From an uncultured Eubacteriales bacterium (GTDB lineage Bacteria; Bacillota; Clostridia; Oscillospirales; Acutalibacteraceae): a stretch of DNA of 64,000 nt. Below, piece after piece: positions 18,444 to 27,411 of the stretch (position 1 is its first letter; each line of letters begins with the position of its first letter). The stretch spans positions 1 through 64,000 of the forward strand of contig CAKSHM010000008.1 of NCBI GenBank assembly GCA_934457415.1. The letters run 5' to 3'. The notes under the pieces were generated by a model that saw only the letters and a list, made by a program, of their open reading frames with translations, was not told where the DNA came from and did no database searches. Made by a program: the position numbers and the translations under genes.

Positions 18444-20129
18444 TCAGCTTATTGAACTATTCAAAGCAACCAGATCGCGTATATCAATTTCACCGTCTTT
18501 GTTAACATCAGCCTCAGTTGCATCATATGTCAAGCCTGAAACATTGAGCAAAACCTTCCTGAGCAGGTCTAAATCGGTAATGTTTATTTCACCGTCTTTG
18601 TTAAGATCTCCTTTTTGGATTTCAATACTTACAGAATCAATATAAAGTGTTTGTCCGCTTCCCATAGCCGTCCATCTGATTGTGGGATTTCCATTTTTAG
18701 CAGCAGTAAATTTTCCTGTATATACGCTGTATTCTGTATTGTCTGCTCGTGTTCCGTTTAAAATTGTGGATACCACATTTCCTTCAAGCAGCAATCTAAA
18801 GTAATCTGCGCCGCTGTTTGCCTCTTTATCAACACGGTATCTAACAGAATAAGTGTAATTTTTTCCGCTTTCTAAGGCAAACGGTAGTTTTACATCTTTC
18901 TTATAAGAGTTTTCATAAGAGAATTTAAGAACCGAATTGCCGTTATCGTTAGAAACCTCTGCAGGAGTTCCTTCTGCTGTTGCACCATTATAAGAATAAC
19001 TGCCTAATATCTGGTCTTTGAAATCGAATTCAATTTTACCCTCTTTTCTGATTTCAGTAACGCATATAGAATCAATATAAAATGTCTGAGATGAATTTGC
19101 CTGAAGGAAAATGCACAGTTTGTTATACTCATCATGAACATAATCGGAAGTAGTTGTAAGATTGTATTCCTTGGTTACATATTCTGTATTTGAGATTGAA
19201 GATCCATAACTTTCCATTATCATTCTTCGTTTAGTGTTATCTTCATAATTACAATATATGCTGGTTGTCGGATTGCCGCTGTAAAGATAAAAGTATGTTG
19301 CTCCTCCGTTCGAAGTATCAACTTTATATTTCATTTTAATTTTGTAGGTAGTATCCGGCTTAAACATTATCGGTAAACCGATTCTGTTTTCCTTATTGCT
19401 TTGAGCTGCAATTTTAAGAGCCTTGTTTTCTCCCTCCTCTACTATCGCCGGTTTGTCGCTACCATTCGACCACCCGCGCACCATATCGGTTGAGTCATTG
19501 AAGTTTATTTCGCCCTCATCGTCTATTTTAATCAGTGTTACGGAGGCGATATATAAATCCATTTTATCATGCGCGGTAATAAACCGAATTCCCAAATATG
19601 AATTATTATCATTAACCGTGCTTTGAGTAGTTTTAAATTCACCTATTATATCAGTATACGAAGTGCTATTCTGCATACTGTCACCGGTCTTACTGTATAA
19701 AACCTTTAAAGTGTTATTAATGCCGTCACAATTGTAGTTGTTTGCGCCGCTGTACAGTTGAAAATCAACCTTACCCCAGTCGGCTGTTTTACAATTGATT
19801 GTATAAGCATAAGTTTTGTTTGCTTCAAGTTTAAAAGGTAAAATAACCCTTTTTTCAATGTCATGCTCATTCACAGCATTCAAACCGAGTACAGTTTTGC
19901 CATCATTATCAGAAGTTACAGCAGGTTTTGTACCTTCCGGCTTTTCTTCCGACTCGCTCCACCATATAGGACTTGAATATGACGAAAGAATATTCCCGCC
20001 GTTTCCGAAATCCACCGTTCCTTCTTTCAGCGGCGAAACTGATTCATCCGCCGCCGTAACCGTAAATGCTCCAAAAACCGAAGCGATAACTAAGAGTGCG
20101 CTAATGAGACAACTGATTGTTTTTTTCAC
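18444..20129 (-). CDS. Secreted dockerin protein with three beta-sandwich modules, no catalytic domain
   Basis: This roughly 561-residue protein starts with a signal peptide (VKKTISCLISALLVIASVFG, cleavage near TAADES). Three beta-sandwich modules of the same family as the seven-module protein follow, at about 30-215, 215-365 and 365-500. It ends in a type I dockerin (about 505-561) with two calcium-loop repeats, DLNKDGEINITDLDLLRK and DVNKDGEIDIRDLVAL. Dockerins bind cohesins in cellulosome-like complexes. No enzyme domain is present, so it is a binding subunit. I place the start at GTG 20129, 9 bases after AGGAG. The TTG at 20138 directly touches that site. The ribosome site overlaps the end of the upstream GH16 gene. 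Confidence 0.8.
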   Translation of the reverse strand: MKKTISCLISALLVIASVFGAFTVTAADESVSPLKEGTVDFGNGGNILSSYSSPIWWSESEEKPEGTKPAVTSDNDGKTVLGLNAVNEHDIEKRVILPFKLEANKTYAYTINCKTADWGKVDFQLYSGANNYNCDGINNTLKVLYSKTGDSMQNSTSYTDIIGEFKTTQSTVNDNNSYLGIRFITAHDKMDLYIASVTLIKIDDEGEINFNDSTDMVRGWSNGSDKPAIVEEGENKALKIAAQSNKENRIGLPIMFKPDTTYKIKMKYKVDTSNGGATYFYLYSGNPTTSIYCNYEDNTKRRMIMESYGSSISNTEYVTKEYNLTTTSDYVHDEYNKLCIFLQANSSQTFYIDSICVTEIRKEGKIEFDFKDQILGSYSYNGATAEGTPAEVSNDNGNSVLKFSYENSYKKDVKLPFALESGKNYTYSVRYRVDKEANSGADYFRLLLEGNVVSTILNGTRADNTEYSVYTGKFTAAKNGNPTIRWTAMGSGQTLYIDSVSIEIQKGDLNKDGEINITDLDLLRKVLLNVSGLTYDATEADVNKDGEIDIRDLVALNSSIS

Positions 20130-20134
20130 AATAA

Positions 20135-21424
20135 TCAACTCCTAAATAATTTTGTAAATTTGCCCATTTTGGGTTTTTGATATAGATGCAAATAATCAAC
20201 ATAAAAATTTGATGGAATTTCGCTGTCGGCTTCAAGAGGTTTTACAAGCTTATGTTTAATAATTGCATGAGTAAAGTAAAATTGCACCTGTGTGCCATTT
20301 CTGAAAATCTCATACGGAGAAACTGTTTTCCCCGTTTCGGGGTCAGTAGTAACCTTACTTATATCAACCGTTGCATAATTATATCCGTCACAGTAGTACT
20401 TAATAAACTCTGTAGTCCACTCACAACCGTAAGTATGCCAACCGTCTGCCGCAGAGACTTCGCCGTCTTTATGAGGAATATCATAATGCATACCGCCGTT
20501 CAAATCAGGGCTATTATATGTAAGGTGCTGTATATGACCGTCTTCAATCTGTTTCTCGGTGCATTCAAGACCTTCAATAGTAAATCCTTTTTTCCACCAG
20601 CTATGGAAACAGGAAATAAGCTTTAAATCTTCACCGAAGGTTTCATAAACATCAATTTCACCGGTGTATGGCTTTTGAGGATTTTCTGTGCGCGAGCCCT
20701 TCATCCAAAAAGCAGTCTGACTGCCGTTTCCGCGTGGCATTTTCGCACGTATTTCAAAATATCCGCAGGCAAATGTCATATCGTTTCTGAAAATCTCAGC
20801 TCCGTTATATCCGTCCGAACCGTCGCTCATCTTTATAGGAGCGCTTTGAATGTGAAGAATACCGTCCTTAACCTCGGCAGACTTAGCATCGGGGTGATAC
20901 TTACAGTTTAAATCCTCCCATTCGTTTTTTGTCCAAACCTTGTCAAAATCATCACCGTCAAACTCATCGGAAAACACCAGATGATACCCGTCTGTATTTT
21001 CTGTTTTTTCGTCGTACTTACCTTTTAAAATGTTACCGACCTTAAGTTCGACATTATTCACTGTTCTAACATAATTCGCAAATTTGTGAAGCGCTGCATT
21101 AAGAGAATAACCGTGTCCGCCCGAAAATTTAATATTCCCGTCAGGCAGGACATCTACACTGTAGCTGTTTTTGTCATTGCCTTCTTCAACAACGATAATT
21201 CGGTTTTTAATACTGTCATCAAAACCGCATTTTATATCCAGTTCAACTCCGGAAGTTTCTTTAACAACATCTCTTAATTCCTCGCAGCCGCGATAAACCA
21301 TTCCCTGAGGATAATCTGTACAGTTAATAACGAACTGAGAAACAGGGATCCCGTTCAGACTGAGAAATTTATAATTCTCTTTATCGGAATTATTTTTGTT
21401 CTGCAATCCAATCATTCCTTTCAT
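20135..21424 (-). CDS. GH16 glycoside hydrolase without a signal peptide
   Basis: This 429-residue protein has a GH20-like N-terminal alpha/beta domain (about 20-120, with VINCTDYPQGMVYRGCEEL and GGHGYSLNAALH) and a GH16 jelly-roll (about 145-420). The catalytic triplet is E256, D258 and E261 in GEIDVYE. GH16 enzymes cut beta-1,3/1,4-glucans or galactans. Unlike its two paralogues in this locus it lacks any signal peptide or lipobox, so it is cytoplasmic or a truncated duplicate. The start may be ATG 21424 or TTG 21403 (AAAGGA 9 bases before the latter). The next gene is a secreted dockerin/module protein lacking an enzyme domain; together they equal the architecture of the upstream 804-residue paralogue. 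Confidence 0.85.
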   Translation of the reverse strand: MKGMIGLQNKNNSDKENYKFLSLNGIPVSQFVINCTDYPQGMVYRGCEELRDVVKETSGVELDIKCGFDDSIKNRIIVVEEGNDKNSYSVDVLPDGNIKFSGGHGYSLNAALHKFANYVRTVNNVELKVGNILKGKYDEKTENTDGYHLVFSDEFDGDDFDKVWTKNEWEDLNCKYHPDAKSAEVKDGILHIQSAPIKMSDGSDGYNGAEIFRNDMTFACGYFEIRAKMPRGNGSQTAFWMKGSRTENPQKPYTGEIDVYETFGEDLKLISCFHSWWKKGFTIEGLECTEKQIEDGHIQHLTYNSPDLNGGMHYDIPHKDGEVSAADGWHTYGCEWTTEFIKYYCDGYNYATVDISKVTTDPETGKTVSPYEIFRNGTQVQFYFTHAIIKHKLVKPLEADSEIPSNFYVDYLHLYQKPKMGKFTKLFRS

Positions 21425-21427
21425 AAT

Positions 21428-23842
21428 TTATTTTAACTTAGTTAATTTTCCGTTTGCCTTTTGATAAAGATGAATGTAATCAACATAAAATACAGACGGA
21501 ATTTCCGTGTTTTCATCTGTGGGGGTTACAAGCTTATGCGCCGTTATCATGTTTGAAAAATAAAATCTTACTTCGCTGCCGCTTTGGAAAAGCAGATATT
21601 CCGAAATTTTATTTCCGTTTGAATCAAATTCTGATTTTCTAATATCAACGGTCGCATAATTATAGCCGTCGCAATAATACTTAATATATTCAGGAGTCCA
21701 TTCGCAGCCGTAGGTATGCCAATCATCCGCCGCGGAGGACTGACCCGCTTTAAAAGGAATACTGTAATGCATTCCGCCGTTCAAATCAGGGCTATTATAT
21801 GTAAGGTGCTGTATATGACCGTCCGCTATCTGGCTTTTTGTCGCTTTAAGTCCTTCTATTAGTTTTCCTTTGTTCCACCATGAATGAAAACAGGAAATAA
21901 TCTGCTTATCGCTCCCAAATGTTTCAAATACATCTATCTCGGCTGCAGCGGATTTTTCATTGCTTCTATCAAGAGTTTGCTTCATCCAAAAAGCTGTCTG
22001 GCTTCCTGCTCCGCGCGGCAGCTTTGCTCTGATTTCAAAATAACCGAATGCAAAGGTCATATCATTGCGATACATTTCTCCGCCGCTGTATCCTGACGAT
22101 CCATTACTTAAGGTTGTTTTTTTGCTCTCGACTTTTAAGCAACCGTCCTTTATGTAGGCGGCATCCCTTTGAACCGCTAAATTGTTATCGAGTTCCTCGA
22201 AACTGTTTTGTGTCCATTCAGAACCTAAGCTTTCTCTGTTGAACTCATCATAAAATACCAGCCTGTATCCGTCCGTATTTTCTGTTGCAGATGTGTAGTT
22301 ATCAGAGAAATCCGTATCTGCGTTAAAATCAAAGTTTTCACCTGTTTTAAGAGAATATATTTTTTCGGAAACTGTGTGTAATGCCGCATTTACCGAATAA
22401 CCGTGACCGCCCTCAATTACAAGATCATCGGTATCTGTTGCGCAAACGCTGTAAGCAGAGAAATCGGTTTTGTTTTCACACACTGCAATTCTGTATTTAT
22501 ATTCCTTGTCGAGTCCGCATACAATCGGTATTTCTTTACCGCAAACACTTTTAATTGAAGTTTGCAATTCTTCGCAGCCGCGATAAATCATTCCCTGCGG
22601 GGAGCCGGAGCAGTTTATGATGTAATTTTCAATTGAGATACCGTTTACCGAAAGCTTGTGATTCGGGCTTCTTAAATCCGCATTAAGCTTTTCTAAATAC
22701 ACTAAATCACAGATGTTAACTTTCCCGTCCCTGTTGACATCCGCCGCAACAGTTATTCTTTCTGCGGTTTCCAAAAGTATTTTTCTCATAACGATCAAAT
22801 CAGCAGCACTGATTTTACCGTCGGCATTAAGGTCGCCCCTGACTACCTCAATTGTTATTGAATCAATATATAACAACTGACCGGAATATGATTTAAAGCG
22901 TAATGAAAAGTATTTATCTTCGGACAAAACATTTGTTGTGTCAAACTCACCGGATATTACTTGATACTCAGTATTTGAAATAGTTGAATAACTGAAAAGC
23001 TTTTTAAATACTTTACTTTCCGCATAGGCGCAATTCCCACTGTCGGAACCTGCAAATAATTGCATATGTACCGCTGTCTGTGCTGCGGTTTTTTTGTCTA
23101 CCTTGTAATTTACGCTGTATCTGTAACGTAAACCCGGCAAAACCTTTATCGGCAAGGTGACCAAACTGTCAGTATCATTTTGAGAAGAAAAAGTCAGCTT
23201 GTCAGCTTCAATATACGGCTTTGTTCCTTTACTGTATGAATTTAAAATATCAGCCGAAGTATCAAATTGAAATGAACCTTCCGCATCAATCCTTCTTATT
23301 GTAAAAGAATCAATATAAAGAGTTTGATTTGTATATGATTTCCAACGAAGACTTAAAAGTTTATAATCCTCTGATATAATAGTGCCGTCAACAGTAAAAG
23401 TTCCGTTTAGTTCGGTAAACTCAGTTTCTTTAATAGCGGCATAAGAAAAAACTTTTTTAACTGTGCGCGTATCATCACCGGTATAACCGCAATAAGTACC
23501 GTCATTTCCGACATACAGCTGAAGATGCGAGCCGTAACTGTTTGATGGAGCATCTACTCTGTATTTAATTGAAAAGACATACTTTTCATCCGCTGAAAGC
23601 TCAATAGGAAAAACAACTCTGCTGTCATAGTCGCCTTGAGATAATAGTTTGAGTTCACCGTTCTCGGTTAATTCGGGCTCGATACCTTTGCTGTAAACAG
23701 CACAAATATCGTTTCCCGTATTAAAACCGAGCGTTATACGGCAATTATTTCCTTTATCAGCCGCAAAGGATTGCAGAGAAGTACAACTTAAGGAAACTCC
23801 GAAAACCACTATTACTAAAAACAAACAAAAAGTTTTTTTCAT
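21428..23842 (-). CDS. Secreted dockerin-bearing GH16 enzyme
   Basis: This 804-residue protein has a signal peptide (cleavage near LQSFAA), two beta-sandwich modules (about 35-185 and 185-330) and a type I dockerin (about 333-390; DLNADGKISAADLIVMRK and DVNRDGKVNICDLVYLEK). A GH20-like N-terminal-type domain (about 393-500) follows, then a GH16 catalytic domain (about 525-800) with AEIDVFE. The internal dockerin, between binding modules and enzyme, is unusual, since dockerins are most often terminal. It probably hydrolyses a beta-glucan or beta-galactan outside the cell while docked to a cohesin. GGAGATTTT precedes the ATG. Confidence 0.85.
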   Translation of the reverse strand: MKKTFCLFLVIVVFGVSLSCTSLQSFAADKGNNCRITLGFNTGNDICAVYSKGIEPELTENGELKLLSQGDYDSRVVFPIELSADEKYVFSIKYRVDAPSNSYGSHLQLYVGNDGTYCGYTGDDTRTVKKVFSYAAIKETEFTELNGTFTVDGTIISEDYKLLSLRWKSYTNQTLYIDSFTIRRIDAEGSFQFDTSADILNSYSKGTKPYIEADKLTFSSQNDTDSLVTLPIKVLPGLRYRYSVNYKVDKKTAAQTAVHMQLFAGSDSGNCAYAESKVFKKLFSYSTISNTEYQVISGEFDTTNVLSEDKYFSLRFKSYSGQLLYIDSITIEVVRGDLNADGKISAADLIVMRKILLETAERITVAADVNRDGKVNICDLVYLEKLNADLRSPNHKLSVNGISIENYIINCSGSPQGMIYRGCEELQTSIKSVCGKEIPIVCGLDKEYKYRIAVCENKTDFSAYSVCATDTDDLVIEGGHGYSVNAALHTVSEKIYSLKTGENFDFNADTDFSDNYTSATENTDGYRLVFYDEFNRESLGSEWTQNSFEELDNNLAVQRDAAYIKDGCLKVESKKTTLSNGSSGYSGGEMYRNDMTFAFGYFEIRAKLPRGAGSQTAFWMKQTLDRSNEKSAAAEIDVFETFGSDKQIISCFHSWWNKGKLIEGLKATKSQIADGHIQHLTYNSPDLNGGMHYSIPFKAGQSSAADDWHTYGCEWTPEYIKYYCDGYNYATVDIRKSEFDSNGNKISEYLLFQSGSEVRFYFSNMITAHKLVTPTDENTEIPSVFYVDYIHLYQKANGKLTKLK

Positions 23843-23893
23843 AAAATCTCCGTAATATTTTATTGACTTTTATGATTTAAAAGAAACGTCAAG

Positions 23894-24316
23894 TTACTCC
23901 CAAGCTCCCCAACCCATCATACTGTCTTTATTTTTATCAGTATGATTAGACTCGTCCGAAGTTGGATTTTTTGAGTCAGAAGTGTTGCTTATGTCGGTTG
24001 ATGTTCTGTCCGAAGATGAAATAGCGGAGTTATCTGCGCCCTTAATTATTGATGTATTGTCGCCTTTTTCCGTCTCAAGATCATTCTCTTCTCTCTTAAT
24101 ATCTTTGCCGACATCAATAGTATCAACATTTTTGTTTTCGCTGTTATCGGTTATATCTTTTTTATCATTTATGTATTCAGATGATATTTTGCCGGGATCT
24201 GATGTTTTTTCGCTGTTTTTCTTGCTGTTTACTGTTATAATGACAGTTAAGGCTATTACAACGGCAATTGCTGCCGTCACAGCTATTATTATATTCCTTT
24301 TACTCATTTTATCCAT
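23894..24316 (-). CDS. Small membrane-anchored acidic, Ser/Asp-rich protein
   Basis: This 140-residue protein has a short basic start, one transmembrane helix (about 8-29) and a long low-complexity tail rich in S, D, N, K, T and E, ending in MMGWGAWE. No family is recognised. The tail would be extracellular if the helix is an uncleaved signal anchor. Its start overlaps the stop of the 42-residue peptide gene (24309-24437) and has no good ribosome site, so translation is probably coupled to it. A second in-frame ATG at 24307 is possible. It sits between the cohesin-like gene and the dockerin GH16 gene, suggesting a role in surface assembly; that is inference. Confidence 0.6.
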   Translation of the reverse strand: MDKMSKRNIIIAVTAAIAVVIALTVIITVNSKKNSEKTSDPGKISSEYINDKKDITDNSENKNVDTIDVGKDIKREENDLETEKGDNTSIIKGADNSAISSSDRTSTDISNTSDSKNPTSDESNHTDKNKDSMMGWGAWE

Positions 24317-24437
24317 CTTGCTCTAAATCAGAATCCTCATCGACATAAATATTATCTGCATCTGAAACGGAACACACAATATCTTCACAACCGAATAACA
24401 AAATTTCAATTTCGGGACTTATAAATATTTTTTTCAT
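24309..24437 (-). CDS. 42-residue conserved-type small protein (PEIEI...EDIV family)
   Basis: A short gene that length-filtered gene calling would miss. It starts at ATG 24437, 9 bases after a clear AAGGAG (24447-24452), and ends in TAA at 24309-24311. The peptide begins MKKIFISPEIEILLFGCEDI, continues VCSVSDADNIYV and has a strongly acidic end (DEDSDLEQDG). From memory, unannotated clostridial peptides of the form MKK.YISPEIE...F..EDI..(S/T) are common next to secreted-protein genes. They resemble short leader or precursor peptides but have no established function. The gene follows the cohesin-like gene by 13 bases and overlaps the next gene, so it is an integral operon member. Confidence 0.75.
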   Translation of the reverse strand: MKKIFISPEIEILLFGCEDIVCSVSDADNIYVDEDSDLEQDG

Positions 24438-24450
24438 TTTTTGACTCTCC

Positions 24451-25563
24451 TTACTTTAAGTTGTTAGATTTGAGTTGGTTTGAAAACACTGCTTTGTTAC
24501 TATCCAAATAATAACCGACTGCCGTACATGTAAATTTCCCTGAATCGTAAACCCGAAGAGCATATTCCATTGAAGAATTGTCCGTCATTTTCCAAGTAAA
24601 TGTTGAACGATCTTTCTTATATACAAGAACTGCTTTTTTCTGATCTGAGGAATTCTGATAATAAAGCTTTGCATAAGTTTTACCGTTTTCAAGTTTTGCA
24701 TTAAACATTTCATCCAATGCTTCTTCCACTGTTAAACCTCTTGTTCTTATATGATAGTCAATATAATTTTCCCAGCTGCCAACAATAAGCATTGTCCCGT
24801 TTTTAGCATTTGTTTTATCGGTGTAAGTACCAAATTGGAGATTTTTCTCCGCATTCTGCACATTGTTTTTGCTTGTACCGAAAGTAAGTATCCCGTTAGA
24901 AGGCTTTGTAAAAGCTTTATAAGTTGTGGGATTATTGATTGTAAAGCTGCCGTTTCCGTCTTTCGTTAAACGGGTTTCATCGTTACAAACATCACCGGTA
25001 TAAACACTGCCGTATGGATAGAATGTCGAATCATTATCTTTTAAATTCTCAGATGTCTTTTCATTTTTAGGCGTTACTGCAACCTTACCGTTTACAGAGT
25101 CAATCAAATATTCACTGCTTTTAAGCAAATCGGTTCCGTTTGCCGCAAGCTTTGCGGTCACCTTAACTGAGTTTGTCTCTGATGTTGCTTTTACCGGAAC
25201 TTTTATATTTATTGTGCCGTTTTTAACATTTTTATCGTCTTTTTTAACATTAAGATCAACTATATGAAGTTTATTATCCGCAAGTGTGAAGTTGCTGTTT
25301 GCATTAAGAGAAATTTCATTTGACGAAGGAGCCTCAAGAGTGACTCCTATTCCTTCTAATGTTATATCCAAACCTGCCACAATTTCGAAGTCAGAAAGTC
25401 TGATGTTAAGATTAACTGTTTCTCCGCATTCCTTTGCAACACTATAACCAAACACCTTAATTTTAGGTGCAGCATTTGGATCCGCCGCAAAAGCGTTTAT
25501 ACCCAATGTTGAAATCAATAATGTGATTGCTAATAAAGTTGCTGTTAATTTTCTCTTTTTCAT
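24451..25563 (-). CDS. Secreted protein with cohesin-like N-terminal domain
   Basis: This 370-residue protein has a clear signal peptide (cleavage after GINAFAA). Residues about 35-165 resemble a cohesin/CBM-like beta-sandwich: GETVNLNIRLSDF, GLDITLEGIGVTLE, then NGTINIKVPVKATSET and a closing NGKVAV. Cohesins bind dockerins, and two proteins in the same operon carry dockerins. The C-terminal half (about 190-370) is a separate domain with WENYIDYHIR and aromatic strands that I do not recognise. There is no membrane or sortase anchor, so how it would be held at the surface is unclear. Assignment as a true cohesin is tentative. The start is well supported by AGGAGG 8 bases before the ATG. Confidence 0.6.
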   Translation of the reverse strand: MKKRKLTATLLAITLLISTLGINAFAADPNAAPKIKVFGYSVAKECGETVNLNIRLSDFEIVAGLDITLEGIGVTLEAPSSNEISLNANSNFTLADNKLHIVDLNVKKDDKNVKNGTINIKVPVKATSETNSVKVTAKLAANGTDLLKSSEYLIDSVNGKVAVTPKNEKTSENLKDNDSTFYPYGSVYTGDVCNDETRLTKDGNGSFTINNPTTYKAFTKPSNGILTFGTSKNNVQNAEKNLQFGTYTDKTNAKNGTMLIVGSWENYIDYHIRTRGLTVEEALDEMFNAKLENGKTYAKLYYQNSSDQKKAVLVYKKDRSTFTWKMTDNSSMEYALRVYDSGKFTCTAVGYYLDSNKAVFSNQLKSNNLK

Positions 25564-25584
25564 AAACTTTGCCTCCTGTTTTTA

Positions 25585-27384
25585 TTAACTGTAAATTCCG
25601 GTTGACGGGACCTGATAAAGGTGAATATAATCAACATAGAAATTGGAAGGTATTTCCGTTTCTTCACTTATGGGTTTTACAAGTTTGTCAACCATAAACA
25701 TATGCCATAACTTAAACCTTGCTTTTCTGCCGCTGGTAAACATCATATATTCCGATACCTTTTCGCCGGTTTCGGGATCGACAAGCGCCGTATCCATATT
25801 TACCGTGCAGTATTTATATCCGTCGCAATAGAAATTTATATATGCCGGAGTCCATTCACAGCCAAATGTATGCCATGATTCCCATACGTCCTTTTCTCCG
25901 TTTTTAAGCGGTATCTCATATCTTCTTCCGCCATCCATATCGCTTCCGTGTTCACGGAAATGCTGAATATGCCCCGCAGCCTGCTGTGCTTCGGTACATT
26001 TAAGACCCTTAATCGTTAAATCGGATTTCCACCAGCTGTGAATTCCCGAAATAAGAAGATCCTTAGCACCGAAAGTTTCAAATACATCTATTTCGCACAT
26101 ATAAGGCTGGGAATAATTATCATAGGTTCCGTTTGTCCAAAATGCGGTTTGATGACCGGTTCCGACAGGCATCTTAGCTCGGATTTCAAAATACCCATAA
26201 GAGAAATGCTTTTTACCCTCAAGTTCTCCTCCTATATATCCGTCCGAACCTTTCTCAAGCTTACCCGGAAAGCTTTGCATACGCAGGCTTCCGTTTTCTA
26301 CGGAAATTGCTTTTTTACGCACACAGTATTTTAGTTGATCAGCATCCCACTCGTTAACATTCCAAATATCGGTATCAACCGAATTCCCGTTAAATTCATC
26401 GGCAAATACAAGCTTGTAACCATCTGAATTTAATGTATCGGAGTCGTACTTTCCGGACAAAACCTTGCCTGCAGGAATATTTATTTTTTTGCTTTTGTCG
26501 GAAACAGACAGATTTTTTGAAAGCTGATGTAATGCAGCGTTTATTGAATAGCCGTGACCGCCTGATACAATCAGATTACCGTCCTTTGTCGCCTTTATAG
26601 AATAAGCATCTAAATCGCTGCCTTCTTCTATAACCTGTATACGGTGCTTATATTTATCGTCAAATCCCTTGAGAATTTGAAGTTCATAGCCTGATGCTTC
26701 TTTTATTGATTTTTGAAGTTCTTCACAACCTCGTATCACCATGCCCTGAGGATAATCGGTACAATTGATAATAAAGCTTGAAATTGGAATATTGCTTATT
26801 GTTATATTATCATTATTGCTACCCTCAAAATGATAAGTATATTTATTTCCTATTGTGGAATCTTTATCCTTTAAAATATTCTTATCAAAATATTCAAGCG
26901 CATTTTTTGTTGCAGTATCATTAAGGGCATTGATTGCAATATTGTCATCCTTAACCATAATTACATATTCCTCAAAGTAAGCGCCGTCTTCATTGATTAA
27001 ATCCAGTGCTTCCTTTGAAATTGACGCAGTTGTGTTACCGATATATATATTCTTAAGTCCGTTTTCTTTTGAAGAACTCTCACGGTAAAAATTAGGACGT
27101 TTATTATTTACAGAACGAGCCTGTGCAAAAACAGTTTCTTTTACCATATGGTACTGTTCGTCAGTATATTCATCGGGTATAATAATATTAAAATTAAATA
27201 ATCCGTCCTTGAAAAAATTAAGCTGATCTGTGCTTTCATCTATAATTTTTATACGATCTTTTGTAACACCGCCGGTGTTTACTTTTGTTTTAGAAGACTT
27301 TTTAGACGAATTACAGCCGGACGCAAGAATTATTAGGCAAACCGAGAGAGTCATGCTGATAAATCTTACCATTCGTTTTGACAT
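25585..27384 (-). CDS. GH16 lipoprotein
   Basis: This 599-residue lipoprotein has a signal peptide ending in the lipobox LASGC, so it is anchored to the outer face of the membrane. A first alpha/beta region (about 55-175) and a GH20-like N-terminal-type domain (about 195-300, with IINCTDYPQGMVIRGCEELQ and GGHGYSINAALH) precede a GH16 catalytic domain (about 325-595) with CEIDVFE. It lacks dockerin and binding modules. It probably works on polysaccharide fragments next to the importer whose binding-protein gene ends 27 bases upstream. GAGGTG lies before the ATG. Confidence 0.87.
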   Translation of the reverse strand: MSKRMVRFISMTLSVCLIILASGCNSSKKSSKTKVNTGGVTKDRIKIIDESTDQLNFFKDGLFNFNIIIPDEYTDEQYHMVKETVFAQARSVNNKRPNFYRESSSKENGLKNIYIGNTTASISKEALDLINEDGAYFEEYVIMVKDDNIAINALNDTATKNALEYFDKNILKDKDSTIGNKYTYHFEGSNNDNITISNIPISSFIINCTDYPQGMVIRGCEELQKSIKEASGYELQILKGFDDKYKHRIQVIEEGSDLDAYSIKATKDGNLIVSGGHGYSINAALHQLSKNLSVSDKSKKINIPAGKVLSGKYDSDTLNSDGYKLVFADEFNGNSVDTDIWNVNEWDADQLKYCVRKKAISVENGSLRMQSFPGKLEKGSDGYIGGELEGKKHFSYGYFEIRAKMPVGTGHQTAFWTNGTYDNYSQPYMCEIDVFETFGAKDLLISGIHSWWKSDLTIKGLKCTEAQQAAGHIQHFREHGSDMDGGRRYEIPLKNGEKDVWESWHTFGCEWTPAYINFYCDGYKYCTVNMDTALVDPETGEKVSEYMMFTSGRKARFKLWHMFMVDKLVKPISEETEIPSNFYVDYIHLYQVPSTGIYS

Positions 27385-27411
27385 TTTATCACCTCGTAAT
27401 AATGATGAAAA

